From NCBI GenBank assembly GCA_951804985.1, contig OX638131.1:89850349-89914348 (forward strand): DNA of 64,000 bases, in the 5' to 3' direction. The notes under the pieces were generated by a model, which worked only from the letters and a program-made list of their open reading frames with translations, did not search any database and was not told the DNA's origin. Below are positions 1-11,815 of this stretch, in pieces. Position 1 is the stretch's first letter. The number at the start of each line of letters is the position of its first letter. The stretch comes from Dryomyza anilis. Its lineage: Eukaryota; Arthropoda; Insecta; Diptera; Dryomyzidae. Both the position numbers and the translations under genes were made by a program.

Positions 1-17
1 TTTTTTTAGTTGTTTAT

Positions 18-283
18 AATAATAATAATAATAGTATGGCGCTACCATTCTGTATAGAACTTCGGCCGAGCTCTCTCACCATTTTGAGCTGTGTGTGTTA
101 TATTTGTACTCAAAGTGGTGGGACCTACAGTTTATTGCCGAATCCGAACGGCGGGTGAGAGCTTTTCATAGGCAATGTTTTACTCTCGTAGGTTTGCCAT
201 TTACTGCCGAGAGGTAGCGCGGTATAGAAAAATGTTTCTATGAAAAGATGTTGTTAGCCCCAGCCCAGGCTTGAACCGTGTCA
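18..283 (-). repeat. tRNA-headed SINE, copy 1, head truncated
   Basis: Reads on the minus strand. It shares with copies at 2340, 43698 and 46223 a body containing GGTGGGACCTACAGTTTATT and a tail of ATT triplets (AATAATAAT at the left end). The tRNA-like head is cut at about 283, just inside the B-box region, where a family A element begins. Non-coding and presumably Pol III-derived. Confidence 0.75.
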
Positions 284-1122
284 TTTTGTCGGATATTTCT
301 AGCCACAAAAGACAAAACCAAAACGAATTTGAAAAATTGAAAATCTTGTCATAAGGGCAAATCTTTTCGTTTTTTCGCCATAACTTTTTATTGGTATAAT
401 ATAAAATAGTGGTGTAAAGGCACCTATCGATCTTCATTATTCATTGAAAACATTTTGCCAAACATTAATTTGCCATTTGTTATTTGCAGGAAATTTTTTT
501 TTGCAAAATATTTGTAATTAATAACACAGATCGATAGGCGCTTTGAAAACCAACAATAATTGCCTTTACATCACTATTTTATCTTGTACCATTAAAAAGT
601 TATAGCAAAAAAACGAAAAGATTCGCCCTTTTGGCATGAAAAGATTTTCAATTTTTCCTATTTCTTCGTTTTTTTGATAACATTTTTTATTGGTACCTAT
701 CGATTGGCATGATTATATAAAAATATTTTGCCAAAAAATTTTTCCTGCAAATAACAAATGGCTAATTAATGTTTGACAAAATATTTTTTAATATTTATGC
801 AGATTTATAGGTGCTCTGAAAACCAACAATAATTGCCTTTACATCACTATTTTAGCATGCGCTAATAAAAAGTTATAGCATAAAAAACAAAAATATTTGC
901 GTTTTGATCAGGATATAGTCTCACAAAATACGTATTTATAATTCAGTAGGTTGTCCAAATCTAAAATATATACGTTATAATAATTGACAAATAAACCAAA
1001 ATAACAGAAAAAATTGAAAAAAATATAAATTTTGCTTCAAGCACTTCAAACTTTAAAATTTGATTTCCCAACATTTTTAAAAATGCACATTCGCCCCTCT
1101 TGTTTGACAGTGACGATATGAG
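284..1122. repeat. Family A foldback-type interspersed repeat, copy 1
   Basis: Shares its left part (ATTTCTAGCCACAAAA), internal blocks and right part (GATTTCCCAACATTTTTAAA, then a CATTCGCCCC block and GTGACGATAT) with copies at 26312 and 31472. Inside, the block CGAAAAGATTCGCCCTTTT occurs in both orientations, so the element can fold on itself. No coding capacity. It starts where the neighbouring SINE stops, so it may have inserted into it. Confidence 0.65.
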
Positions 1123-1249
1123 AATATTAATAATCACTATTACGAAGTGAAAAGAGATGTACTATTCAAATTTCCATAAGTTTTTTAAAATTTTTAATAT
1201 GTTTTTTTACTAATTTTTTTCATATTTTCATACAATTTGTTTTCAAAAG

Positions 1250-2075
1250 AAAATTGGCGAGAAAGACGGATTGCTCAGAATCTTTCGTGCGCAGGACTAA
1301 GAAAGAAGCTGGGCTGAAGACGTACAAGGTCCAAAAAGTTCCGGATAGAAATGCCGTCAATAATGAAACCGCAAAACAACGAGCTAAAAAGCTGAACCAA
1401 GATTTTTTTAAAAAATTCGATTGATGCATAATGGACGACGAAACTTATGTTTTAGCGGACTTTTCTCAGCTACCTGGGCAGGAATTTACAGCCGATTCTC
1501 GAGGAAATGTCGCTGGAAAATTTATATAAAAAAAATGACAAAATTCCCAAAGAAATTCCTTCTTTGGCAGGTAATTTGCAGTTGTGGAAAAAGGAGCAGC
1601 TCATTCGTGACATCGGGTACAATTAATAGTGAAATATATGTGAAGGAAAAAGAGATTGCTTCCATTTTTACGCCAACATGAAGTGTCCACATTTTTTTGG
1701 CCTGACCTCGCTTCATGTCACTACAGCAGAACGGCCTTAGAGTGGATCCAACAAAATGCAGTGATTTTGGTGCCTAGAGAAGCCAATCCACCAAACTGTC
1801 CAGAACTCAGGCCGATTGAGAGATACTGGGCTATAGTAAAAAGGGACATGAAGACTACAAAAAAAGTGGCCAAAGACCTTCAAGACTTTAAAAGAAAGTG
1901 GTCTTCAGCAGCTGTGAGGGTGTCGGACACTACCATTACAACATTGATGGAAGGGGTACCGTTGTAAATCTCAAAATAATTTGCACATCAAAATATTTTA
2001 TTCTATAAAAATTCGATTACTAGATTTCTAGATTTTTTCATTTTTGTAGCGGACAATTTTATTCGACGCAGTCCT
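1250..2075 (+). pseudogene. Tc1/mariner DD37E transposase, 5'-truncated dead copy
   Basis: Remnant of a Tc1/mariner cut-and-paste transposase. Translation in shifting frames gives the catalytic core: first Asp in MDDETYV (near 1431), second Asp in DLASCHYS (near 1708), and Glu in ELRPIERYWA (near 1820). There are 37 residues between the second Asp and the Glu, giving a DD37E signature. The 3' terminal inverted repeat ends at 2075 (GACGCAGTCCT) followed by the TA target. The 5' third and its inverted repeat are missing: similarity to the 54280 copy begins near 1250. An in-frame TGA precedes the DDE block and indels break the middle, so no active protein is made. The longest intact piece is at 1656-1967. 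Confidence 0.85.
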
Positions 2076-2339
2076 TATTTGGAATAAGTTGTTAAGTTTT
2101 AAAATGTTCTCCTGAAAAGTTCAAAAAATGGAGTTACGCCTTTATTACATATTGCTATAGAATTTATGATTATCAATAACATAATTTAAGTTAATGATCA
2201 ACATTATTAGCTTTTTCTCGTCTGTTCTGCTTTTTTTTATTAAAATAACACCTAGTGTCACATACAAAACATTTTTATGAATTTTGCTCTATGTATGAAA
2301 TATATTTGCTCGTTTTACGTCCACCTAATCCAGATCTAC

Positions 2340-2622
2340 CTAATCTAGTAGCTCAGTGGTTAGTGCGTTGGACTGCTAGCCGAAAGGTCCCCGGTTCAAG
2401 TCTGGACTGGGGCTAACAACATCTTTTCATAGAAACATTTTTCTATACCGCGCTACCTCTCGTCAGTAAATGTCAAATCTACGATTCGGATTCGGCAATA
2501 AACTGTAGGTCCCACCACGTTGAGTACAAATATAACACGCACAGCTCAAATGGTGAGAGAGCTCTGCCGAAGTTCTATGTAGGACTGTAGCGCCAAACTA
2601 TTATTATTATTATAATCCAGAT
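2340..2622 (+). repeat. tRNA-headed SINE, copy 2, near full length
   Basis: The head contains an A-box-like TAGCTCAGTGGTTAG and a B-box-like GGTTCAAGTC about 35 bases later, as in Pol III tRNA promoters. The body matches the other copies and the end is an ATT triplet tail (ACTATTATTATTATTATAAT). This copy best defines the family orientation: head at 2340, tail at 2622. The cloverleaf is degenerate, so it is a SINE rather than a tRNA gene. Confidence 0.85.
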
Positions 2623-3510
2623 CTACAATAAATCAATTGATCAGCAATCAATAAGAATACACCATGGCTAGTACAAAGTATCAAATGCCTGTCAAAAAAC
2701 AACATCACCTGCAACCTCCTCAGTATGGCTGCCCTGTGCTAAGCGGATTATGCATGTAATTAAACAGTAAAGTCTATGCGGAATCAATATATTACATACA
2801 CACGCATCGACCAACCCACAAGGACACTCAAGTGAATTCTAAACCATAATCCAGAAACACATACATGCACTCAGTGTGCACTGGCGAGACCAGGACGAAG
2901 GCAGGACACAACGGAAACGAGGCAATGGAGACATTTTTGTGTGCGGCAGGAAACCGGCTGCACAGTTTCGCTGTTGACCAAGTATGAGTTGCCACAACAA
3001 CAATTTACTAACAAGTCAGATAAATCACATATTGATGAAAGCCAAAAGTTGGAATTATACACCCCACACACACAGAGACATGGATGTCCACAGACTCATA
3101 ACGAATTCCATAACAAACATAATAATTAGCATGCAACATCATTGCAGCAGCATCAACAGCAACATCAGCAGCCATTTCAGTCCACGTTGCAACGGCTGCG
3201 ACGAGGACTATGCGATGCGATGACGGTGACGGAACTCAATAAAATAAGATCCTTAATGTGAAGTGGGCTTAGGTTGCATGTGCACAGTGAAGCGAAAATC
3301 AAATTATTTTTTATAAATTTTCATATTTGGCAAATTTTTTTTATAACTAAATATATATTTTTTTTATTTTATATGGTATAGTTTTTTTTTATTAAATACT
3401 GCCTATTGTCTGTGCGTTCCATAAATATGCCGTGTTTTAAATTTCTTAATATTTCTTTTCCTGCCATACGCTTCCCACAAACTTCCATTTATCTGTGTGT
3501 TTGCCGGACA
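2623..3510. other. Unique non-coding stretch
   Basis: Mixed-composition DNA with CA/CAG-rich parts (for example CAGCAGCATCAACAGCAACA near 3144). Open frames of 62-79 codons overlap on both strands without recognisable motifs. No gene is supported. Confidence 0.5.
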
Positions 3511-3639
3511 TATACTCTCAAGTTGCGGAACATACACAAACATTTTGATTAGGTGGAGTCAAATAATACAACAACATATTATAAAAGAACACCCGACTTA
3601 AAATTAATATAAAAAAAATATTATAAAATAAAAAAAAAT

Positions 3640-3866
3640 ACAAAATAAAATAGTTTATTTTTATTTTTAAATAGTTCATAAATATCATGATTGTTTTCAT
3701 AAATATTATGAAAGTGTTCATCAATATTATGAAATTTTTCATTACAGTTATATGAGCGATTCATAAATTGGATGAATTTGGTCATTGGTTGAGTCCTAAT
3801 GAAAAATTTATTAAATTGATGAACAAATTCATAAATAGTATGAACTTTTTTTTCTGTGTAAAAATA
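3640..3866. repeat. Family D MITE-like repeat, partial copy
   Basis: Rich in the self-complementary motif TTCATAAATATTATGAA and variants. It matches the segment at 61005-61206 closely (GGTCATTGGTTGAGT is shared) and ends in TTTTTTCTGTG followed by TA, the end seen on other members of this group. No coding capacity. Confidence 0.6.
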
Positions 3867-4040
3867 TATTTCTTTGGGACGTATGCAATACATTCTAAAT
3901 CGGCAAATATACAAATCTGAATATTTCAATCATTAAAAACAAATTTTACTCAAATAATCGTTGACAAGATCAGTAGTAAAAATTCCTCATATCAACCATA
4001 AACTCTGAAATACTACCATGAATAGTGGAATAATTAAATA

Positions 4041-4264
4041 CACCCAAAAAAAAAAAATCCCTCAAATCCCATTAAAATTGGTCAATAGGACAATTATTGA
4101 TTTAATAGTATACAAAAAATAAATCTTGTCATATAAACTCAATGGCAATGGAATGGTATTTTCTAGTATTTAATGGTATTTTCCGATTAAAATAATAATT
4201 TATCCTATTGACTATTTTTAATAGTAAAAAACTATAATTTATAAAGTATTTTTTTTTCTGGGTG
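4041..4264 (+). mobile_element. 224-bp MITE with TA target duplication
   Basis: Ends are CACCCAAAAAAAA and TTTTTTTTCTGGGTG, inverted and flanked by TA on both sides. A copy of nearly identical length lies in the opposite orientation at 25994-26216. TA duplications and short A-rich inverted ends suggest mobilisation by a Tc1/mariner transposase (inference). Non-coding. Confidence 0.75.
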
Positions 4265-4699
4265 TAGTCAATGAATAAAAAAAGGTTTTTAAGGCCATCT
4301 TTCTGTAATTTAAAAAGAATGACATGAAAATTTATCAATATTAGTAAAATTTTATACACCTTTATTATATTTTACAACAAAATTTCAAAGAGTATATTCA
4401 GTTTGGACATCAGTTATACTTTACACCAAAATTTCGACATCATTTCAACTGTTTCACAAAATATTTCAAACAAATTTTTTGTTAAAAATAAATTTGGAAT
4501 ATCCATATCAACCTCTATATTTACTTTCGTTTCTGTTCCGTCCGGAACTCCCACTATTTTATTTTTATCTCTTGATCTACCGTATACAATTCTATATTTT
4601 TTTGCAGATGTTTAGTCCTATTTAAATACTACTAGCACAAAAAAAACTCAAGTAAATTCATACATTTTCCTTCGAGATATTAAAGAAATCACAGAAAAT
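4265..4699. other. AT-rich unique stretch
   Basis: No feature beyond a short match (GTATATTCAGTTTGG near 4391) to the 5' part of the DINE-like elements at 34008 and 35410, probably a decayed remnant. Confidence 0.35.
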
Positions 4700-4832
4700 G
4701 CCCATATATGTAGGGTATTTGTAGTTGGATCAGACCGACTGTAACTTTTATAATTCTAACAAACTTCATTACACCAATTATCAAATATTTTCTACTTCCA
4801 AATTTCCCATGCAACCTAACCTTCTTTACCAT
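4700..4832 (+). mobile_element. DINE-like element, 3' fragment
   Basis: Matches the 3' parts of the elements at 34008 and 35410: TGTAGGGTATTTGTAGTTGG, an imperfect GTTGGATCAGACCGAC hairpin, then a CATTACACC block and a TTTCCCATGCAACCTAACC tail. The 5' part is missing or beyond recognition. Confidence 0.65.
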
Positions 4833-6620
4833 TTGTCTTATTTAAGTCACAGTAGAACAAACGAAATGCATTTAATTCAAATCGTATTTTGATACATAAT
4901 AGAGAAAATCGGCATTAGTCTTTTAAATGTCATAAAATATAAAATTGGACTACAAATTTTAATGAAAACACAAATTGTTCTCTACAGGCTAATATTTCAG
5001 AGCTAGTTTAACTTAGTTTTTGGTTGAACATAGTCTATATTCAGAAGTGGCCGCACAACCGTTATTTTAACGTACTTTAACTGACCAATTTTGAAAGGAT
5101 AAACTTTGTTTAAACCAGTGTAGACCAGTTTTTCAGACACATTTTCAATTAAACTTAGTTTAAATTGAATGAAACTTAAATGAATGACATTTAAATAAAT
5201 TATTAAATAAAGACAATTCCGTTTGTAAATTTAAAAGATCTTCGTTCATTTTGCTTCAAAACTATAGACGTTTTAAAAATGTGGAAACGGTTAAACTAAG
5301 TTGAACTTGCACTAAGACAATTTGATCTAAGAATTCAATATAATTTGTTGCTGAAAATTTAGTTTATCATTTAAAATTAATATTAAATTTAAAACTTAAA
5401 AACAACAAAAAATAGATAGCACATTTTAGCTTTTTATAAAATTAAGAATTTTTAGAGATAAAATAAAATTGTTTATATTATCATTATTTAACTTTTTATA
5501 AAATTTAAATTATTTAGGTTAAAAATATATTTTTTATCATCATTTGTTGAATAGTTCCACTGTACTCATCATAGTGTAAGTACACAAATATCTGTCTGTT
5601 TGTATAATTTATATATATATTCACATGTGTATGTGTGGCTGATGATTTATGCAATCAGAAGTTCGGAGGTAGCAACTGTGAAAGGGTAGGAAGAACTCAA
5701 GAACTCCTCTGATGAAATTTGCACTGCGGTTGCGATTTGGTTTTTGGTATATTTTGGCGCGCTTCGGTTATTGTTCCTCATGTTGTTGTTGTGGTTGTTG
5801 TTTTTGTAATGGGAAACTAGTTGCAAATAACATATTGCGTTTTGGAGGATAAGCAAACGAGGCATGATATGCCGATGATCCTGACGCAGGAGTACAGTTG
5901 CTGCGCCGCTGGTGGTACATACAACGTCTAAGCGGCGAAAAGATAAAGAGCTGTAAATTTAATATGGAAGCGCATTAACAATTAACACGTTTGCTAATTA
6001 GGAAAATAAATTTGTACACCGCAAGTTGATTTAAGGATGTGCAACTGCAGGGACTCCACAGGAGTTGGAGTGAAACAATTCAGAGCTGAGAGTGAACAAG
6101 CGATAGGATGAAGACGATTTTACCAGTAGATACTATGTGTTTAGAGTAGAGATTTGTGGATAGTAATTGAATTTTGAAACCGGGCAGAGAGTGCAATTGA
6201 TTGATGCAATTTGTTAGATATTTGAGCAGGAAATGTGGCAGGGGAGGTGGAGGATGCTGGATGTTTTATCCAATGGTAGAAGGACGAAATTGCATTTGGC
6301 AAAACAGTAACAATTTGAGCGCAATAAAAAGATTTATTAAAAGTTATGCATGGTATACAAGCATTATGAACTTGCAGTTGTTACAGTGTTATGTGAGATT
6401 TTCTTTCAGTGTGTTAAGGGTTTTGTGCTTGTGGGTTTTGTGGTTGAGTTGACGGACTATTAATTAATAATCTGTTTTTAAAATATTTTTTTAAATTTTA
6501 CTTTATATTTATGATGATACATTGGAATAAAATATTTGTTAAACATTGGTTTTTTATGAAACTTTTTTTTTTTGAAATATCTACTAAGATCCACAGCACT
6601 CAGACAGACTATATCCATTG
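4833..6620. other. Unique non-coding stretch
   Basis: AT-rich to about 5630, then a GC-richer part (5640-6450) with GTT/GTTGTT runs. Frames of 72-83 codons here show no domain, no conserved motif and no splice context. The GC-richer part is the piece most likely to be conserved non-coding DNA. No gene is supported. Confidence 0.4.
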
Positions 6621-6624
6621 TTCT

Positions 6625-6700
6625 GTGAAATCCGGGATTCGAACCCGAGACCTTCAGAATGCAAGTCCAGCGCGCTACCTCTGGACTGCTGAGGCCGGCG
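6625..6700 (-). repeat. tRNA-Ala-like sequence (pseudo-tRNA or SINE head)
   Basis: The reverse complement shows a D-arm/A-box-like AGTCCAGAGGTAGCGCG, an anticodon-loop-like CTTGCAT (TGC, alanine, if the frame is right) and a good T-arm TCGGGTTCGAATCCCGG. The acceptor arms do not pair and the anticodon stem has a mismatch and wobbles, so it is not a functional tRNA gene. It differs from the main SINE head. Confidence 0.6.
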
Positions 6701-6769
6701 ATTATGAAACGTTACTTAGAAATAGCTATTTTACCTGAATTTTTTAATGTATATTACTTAACAATAAAT

Positions 6770-7262
6770 GCAAAGATTTCCGTATTACCAACTACCAGAT
6801 TCATCATATTGATACCAACGTTCATTAAATTACATATTGATGAACATATTCATTAAATATATGAAATTCAAACATTATATTGAAGAACGAAATATTCAAT
6901 ACAATGAATTTGAATCATCATATTGATGAATTTGTTCATAATATTTATGTATATTATTTTTTTTACAATATTTCACAAAAAAAAAAACATTTTTTTAGAA
7001 AATAATTCGAAAAAAAGTGTTGTTGTAAAAATTTTATTTAAAAATAACAGAAAAAAATTATCTGAAATAAAATCTATCGAAAAAATAATTTACAAAAAAT
7101 AAAATTTACGAAAAAAAAATTTTTTTTTCAAACAAATTTTTATTTTATATATATTTTTTTTATAAATATAACTTTTCATTAATAAAAAGTTGTAATTAGA
7201 AAAAAACTATATTATAAAACCTTTTTCAAATTTATGCATGTCGAACAAGCATTATATAAGAA
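6770..7262 (+). repeat. Family D MITE-like repeat, left half of a split copy
   Basis: Carries the family phrase ACCAACTACCAGATTCATCA and the internal A/T tract. It matches 40645 onward and stops near 7262 (TGTCGAACAAGCATTATATA). The right half resumes at about 8575, so roughly 1.3 kb appears to have been inserted. Confidence 0.6.
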
Positions 7263-7299
7263 ATAGTATTTCGTTTTTAATTTTTTTGTTTTTCACCTA

Positions 7300-7800
7300 T
7301 TTTTAGGCATAGTTTTTTTTATATTTGTTTTTTCCGTTTTTTCCCAGTTTTTGCTTTTTATTTTTGCTTTGCTTTTGTTTTGAGTCTTTGCTTTAATTTT
7401 TTTTATTTTTGCTTTTGTTTCTACATTTTTGAGTTTTTGAGTTTTTGACATTGTGCTTTTGTTTTTTTTTTGTTTTTATGTTTCTATGCATTTTATTTTT
7501 GTTTTGCTTTTGTTTTGAGTCTTTGCTTTATTTTTTTTATTTTTGCTTTATTCTACATTTTTGAGTTTTTGACTTTGTGCTTTTGTTTTTATGTTTTTAT
7601 ATTTCTTATTATGTTTTTACTTTTGTTTATATTTGTGTTTTTGATTTGTGTTTTTCTTTTTGTTTTTTGTTTTATGTTTTGTTTTTTATTTGGTTTTGTT
7701 TTTGATTTTTTTGTGATTTTGCTTTTGTTTTGTATTAGTGTTTTTGAGTTTGTGCTGTTGCTATTGTAATATTTTTTTATTTGAGTTTTTTGTTTCATGT
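7300..7800. repeat. T/G-rich degenerate tandem repeat
   Basis: Low-complexity TTTTTG/TGCTTTTG repeats with an internal duplication of about 135 bp (GCTTTTGTTTTGAGTC at 7371 and 7506). Long open frames across it are an effect of composition. Confidence 0.7.
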
Positions 7801-8574
7801 TCGTAGCTGGTGTAAGTACCGAGTTATATCGTTTTGAAAGTTTAGGTTGTATGGGAGGTGTCACGCCCCTTTCCCCTTTTCAATGTCACCCTCCGGACTC
7901 CATAGTATCCTCGAGAAAAATTTCAGTCAGATCGGTTCAGCGGTTTCAGTGTTCTTATTCTACTCAGATCGGAGTAGATCTACTCCATTTCATTTGTATT
8001 TTTTAAATCTACTCCTCTACTCCAGTAGTAGCATTTTCTACTTCTTTCTTATAATTTTTCCCGTTTACTGAAAACTCCCTTTTCAAAAATTGCTTACATT
8101 TTTTTAATTTGATGAGAACAATTTCTTGCGCTCCAAATAAATTGTCAATATTATAATTTTCCTAATTATTATGATCAATTATCAGTAGATTAAATTTAAA
8201 ATATTTTCCATAGTTATAATTAAATATACGTTTGTAATAACTTTTATAAATTCAATTTTGAAAACACCATGATAAAAATGTTAAAATTAACCTATCTAAA
8301 ATTTTGTTGAAATCAAATACGATAATGGATGTTTCTACTCCCTTTGCATCATATTTACTACTATATTTAATTGTTACTCCTTTTACATCTAATCTACTCC
8401 ATTTTGTTCAATATTTTCAATTCTACTCCCTTTTACTCATTTCTACTCCCCAAAATTTTCAAATCTACTCCTTTTGCATTGGCGAAAAGTGTGAACGCTG
8501 GACGTCATGCTGGAACAAACAGACAGACTGACATACGGTCCAAGAATTTTATATATAAAGATAACATACAAGAA
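7801..8574 (+). repeat. Dispersed-repeat-like block with TCTACTCC-rich centre
   Basis: The ends (GTCAGATCGGTTCAGCGGTT near 7926 and ACAGACTGACATACGGTCCA near 8522) resemble phrases common in insect retroelement-derived repeats (recollection, not a search). The centre holds many TCTACTCC motifs. It lies within the gap of the split family D copy. No coding support. Confidence 0.35.
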
Positions 8575-8800
8575 TTTTATGTATTTGTTCATTAATACGT
8601 TTTGTATTCTTTACATACAGTTCGTCATATTGAAGAACACTTTTTTTGACTCTTACCGAACGTTTATAATATTTATGATCGCATTCATAACATTGATGTC
8701 GTTAGTCATTAATATTATGAATGGTTCTTCAATACAATGAATCATGGTTTGAAGAACGGAATTCATCAAAATGATGTACATTCTTTTCTGTGTATAACAA
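8575..8800 (+). repeat. Family D MITE-like repeat, right half of the split copy
   Basis: Contains ATTGAAGAACACTTTTTTTG, TTAGTCATTAATATTATGAA and the end TTCTTTTCTGTG followed by TA. It matches 41340-41485 and the reverse complement of 41560-41700. Confidence 0.6.
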
Positions 8801-8970
8801 TGTATATAAGAATATTATGGTAGTTCATGTTTGTTCAGAAACTTTATGGTAAAGTTTTTTGTATGTTCTCAATTTTTGTATAATTTAAAATAAAATTTCA
8901 GGAATATTTCCGATCCTGGTAGTTATTAAACAGAATTTCATACAAATGGCAAAATTTTTCTGCCTAAATC

Positions 8971-9473
8971 TTCTAAAGTTATTTGCTAAACTGTCCAAAT
9001 AGAGATTTCATCTGAGTTTGCTGGCATATCTGCCGAAGACAATAATTTTGTGGAAGTGGTATTTAACAGATTAAAGTTAACTGAGGAAAACAGTTTTCTA
9101 AACTGGATTTGCGCGCGGCTAATTGCAACAAATCCTAGCAAGATTTAACGCAATCCAACGCCCTATAAGTTTTAATTATTTTTCTGGCCAAAAATTTGTC
9201 AGAAAACATCAGAATTTTGATTTCTAAAGTTATTTTATAAACTGTCCAAATAGAGATTTCTTCTGAGTTTGCTGGCATCTCTGCCGAAAACAATAATTTT
9301 GTGGAAGTGGAATTTAACAGATTGAAGTTAACGGAGGAAAACAGTTTTCAAATCTGGATTTGCGCGCGGCTAAACAAATCCTAGCAAGATTTAACGCAAT
9401 CCAACGCCCTATAAGTTTTAATTATTTTTCTGGCCAAAAATGTGTCAGAAAACATCAGAAATTTGATTTAAAA
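8971..9473. repeat. Two-copy tandem duplication, 261-bp period
   Basis: Units at 8971-9231 and 9232-9473 share long near-identical stretches (TTCTAAAGTTATTT, GGATTTGCGCGCGGCTAA, CAACGCCCTATAAG). The second unit lacks a few bases (TTGC) after GCGGCTAA. Non-coding. Confidence 0.8.
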
Positions 9474-10452
9474 ATATCTCTGTTGACAACAGTTTCATTT
9501 CAATTTCCACAAAACTAATTTTTTTTTTTTTTTGTATACTTAAAAAATTTGATAACAGATTTTAAATCTCTAGATCTTTCTACCAAATTTAAATAACATT
9601 TGAAATAATTTTCCAACATTGTTATTTCTGATGTAGTATAAAAACGTACATATTTTTTTTAAATGAACGCAAATGTTACAACTTCCCATCACATTCGTAA
9701 TTCAAATCTAATACGCTGGAATTTAATTTTTTTTGTTCCAAAATATGATTTTTAAAGTACGAGAATTAAAGTATTTCAATCGAAACGCATCGCACGAAGT
9801 TTTGTGGAAAGAATTTGCAATTACTATTGTCGTATATTTCATTTTTGCACAAAATTTAACTTTTTAAACAAGGTTATAATTCAGTTTTATGTTTAGAATA
9901 CGATTGGAATAATTGATTTTTTTGTTTAGTTTACGATTGGAATAAGTAAGAGACCATGTATTATTTTCAACATACTAACACTTAAGCGACAAGATAGGAA
10001 TAGCACGATTTATTATTATCCATTTGTCGATCGTCAGCGGTCTCTTACCTTAACATATTATTTTCACGAATTTTTATTTCTCCAATTCCAACCATTCCAA
10101 CCAATTCAACCATTTTCCATTGCAGAAAAGTACTTTTAATGTACAAAATAATGTTTTAATTTTGACTAAAAATCACAAATAATTTTCGCGTCTGTTTCCA
10201 AAAAAAAAATCACATGACTGAATGTAGCATCAGAAAATCCAGTTACAACGTTCAAACTTTCACCACTTGATGCAGACCCTCGCATCGGTTTGTGCGTAAA
10301 AAACCTTGAATTTATAAAATTATGGGGTTAGATTTAAGATCGTATCCAGAGGGTCTTGCCGGTTATAGGGTTAATTGTGTGAAAAGTTTAAGTTTATGGG
10401 ATACGGTTTAAAAAAAATGAAGCAGTTTTAATATCGATTTAGTTACAGCTTC
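9474..10452. other. AT-rich unique stretch
   Basis: No open frame of note and no recognisable repeat. GTCTCTTAC near 10040 recurs inverted near 9949 (GTAAGAGAC), a weak inverted pair only. Confidence 0.4.
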
Positions 10453-10559
10453 ATTTCCAATTGAAGGGTTTGGTGCAAAAAAGGTACATGTCCTATTTTT
10501 TTTTTTTAACTTTGCAGTCTTGTTCTATGTGGAAAAATATTTTACACGTAAATTAAAAA

Positions 10560-11250
10560 AAACGTTCTGGGCAATCAATTCAATGTGATCTCCGTTGGAA
10601 TGATCACATATTTAATGTGTCGAAAGAAGCGGCCAAGTGCCTCGGTTTTTTGAAACGGTGTAAGACATACTTCACTCCCGCTGACTTGTGCATTGTCTAC
10701 ACCACCTATATTCGGCCTAAGATGGAATACAATTTGCACATATGGGCCGGGGCTTCAAAATCTTCTTTGGCGTTCCTGGATCGAATCCAGCAACGTGCTA
10801 TATATTTAATAGGGGACGAAAATATTTCATCCTCTATTGGTTCTCTTGAGCACCGAAGGACCCTAGGGTGTGTAAGCCTGTTTTATAGGTATTACAATGG
10901 TAAGTGTTCGAGGGAAATACATGGCCTGATTCCACCAGGTCGTGTGTTCTCTCGTTCTACTAGGGCATCAAACCAAACCCACCCCTTCGTAGTCCACTCG
11001 GTTCTCAACAGAACCTCGCATTACAGAGAGAATTCGTTCTTCAGTCGCACGATACGTTTGTGGAATAATCTCCCTGTGTCTGTTTTTCCCGACAGTTTTA
11101 ATATAGGGAAATTTAAAGCAAACATCCACCGACACTACTCCATCTTTCCCCCTCCCTTAAACCTATAATCCTTTGTTACGATCAACACTGTGCATTGCAT
11201 GAATAGGGGGCATCCCCTGAGCGGTGGTTAATTTGTAAAAAAAAAAAAAA
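10560..11250 (+). pseudogene. Non-LTR retrotransposon 3' fragment (RT C-terminal region)
   Basis: An open frame of 183 codons (10617-11168), extending in frame upstream to DLRWNDHIFN, resembles the region after the reverse transcriptase domain of jockey/CR1-type LINEs: AAKCLGFLKRC, YIRPKMEYNLHIW, LDRIQQRA, SLEHRRTLGC, then RENSFFSRTIRLWNNLP. Such elements copy themselves by target-primed reverse transcription. The catalytic palms and endonuclease are missing, so this is a typical 5'-truncated insertion. A short 3'UTR and an A run (11237-11250) follow. The frame is intact, suggesting fairly recent insertion. The clade is uncertain. Confidence 0.8.
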
Positions 11251-11253
11251 ACA

Positions 11254-11431
11254 TCGAATACAAGCATAATAAGAAATGATAGTCCGCAAAGTTTCATAAC
11301 CGATTTTGGTGCATTATTGATGCAGTTTTATGATGGTGTAATTAAAAATATAAAAAAATGATGTGCTGAACACAAAAATCGGTTTTATAACTTTCGGACT
11401 ATCATATTTTATTATTTTTGTATTAAAATCA
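11254..11431. repeat. Imperfect long hairpin (arms about 55 bp)
   Basis: The left arm contains ATGATAGTCCGCAAAGTT and ACCGATTTTGGTG. The right arm contains the inverse CACAAAAATCGGTTTTATAA and TTTCGGACTATCATAT. Outer parts also pair (GAATACAA against TTGTATTA). The loop is about 60 bp. Confidence 0.65.
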
Positions 11432-11815
11432 GGTACACTATTAGAAAGAGCTATGTATTTTCTATCAAATGAGATCAAATATTGAAGATATGGTTCACGT
11501 GCTACAGTAGTTTAAGTAAATGGAAAATGTTGAATATCGACGGAAATTTTTAATGTATTAAGGGATAGAACTCACAGAAAAAAACACTATTTTTATAAAA
11601 CAAAAACGTGTCAAATATTTTTTGGCATAGAACATGTCTGTAAAATTTTAAAAATATCGGACTTCATAAAGTCAATTTTAGTTGATAAGCAACCGCTTTG
11701 AAATTGAATGGCCGATATTTATTTTACCATTTAAATACGCAAATATTATTGGTATGAGATTGACATTGACAGGTGGTAATACATCTGAAGGTTGAAATAT
11801 ACATAATTTTCATAC

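Noticed and set aside
2340..2415. tRNA genes at the SINE heads
   Set aside because: The same head is attached to a shared body and ATT tail in several copies, with degenerate cloverleaf stems.
6625..6700. tRNA-Ala gene
   Set aside because: The T-arm is good but the acceptor arms do not pair and the anticodon stem is faulty, so it is called a pseudo-tRNA or SINE head.
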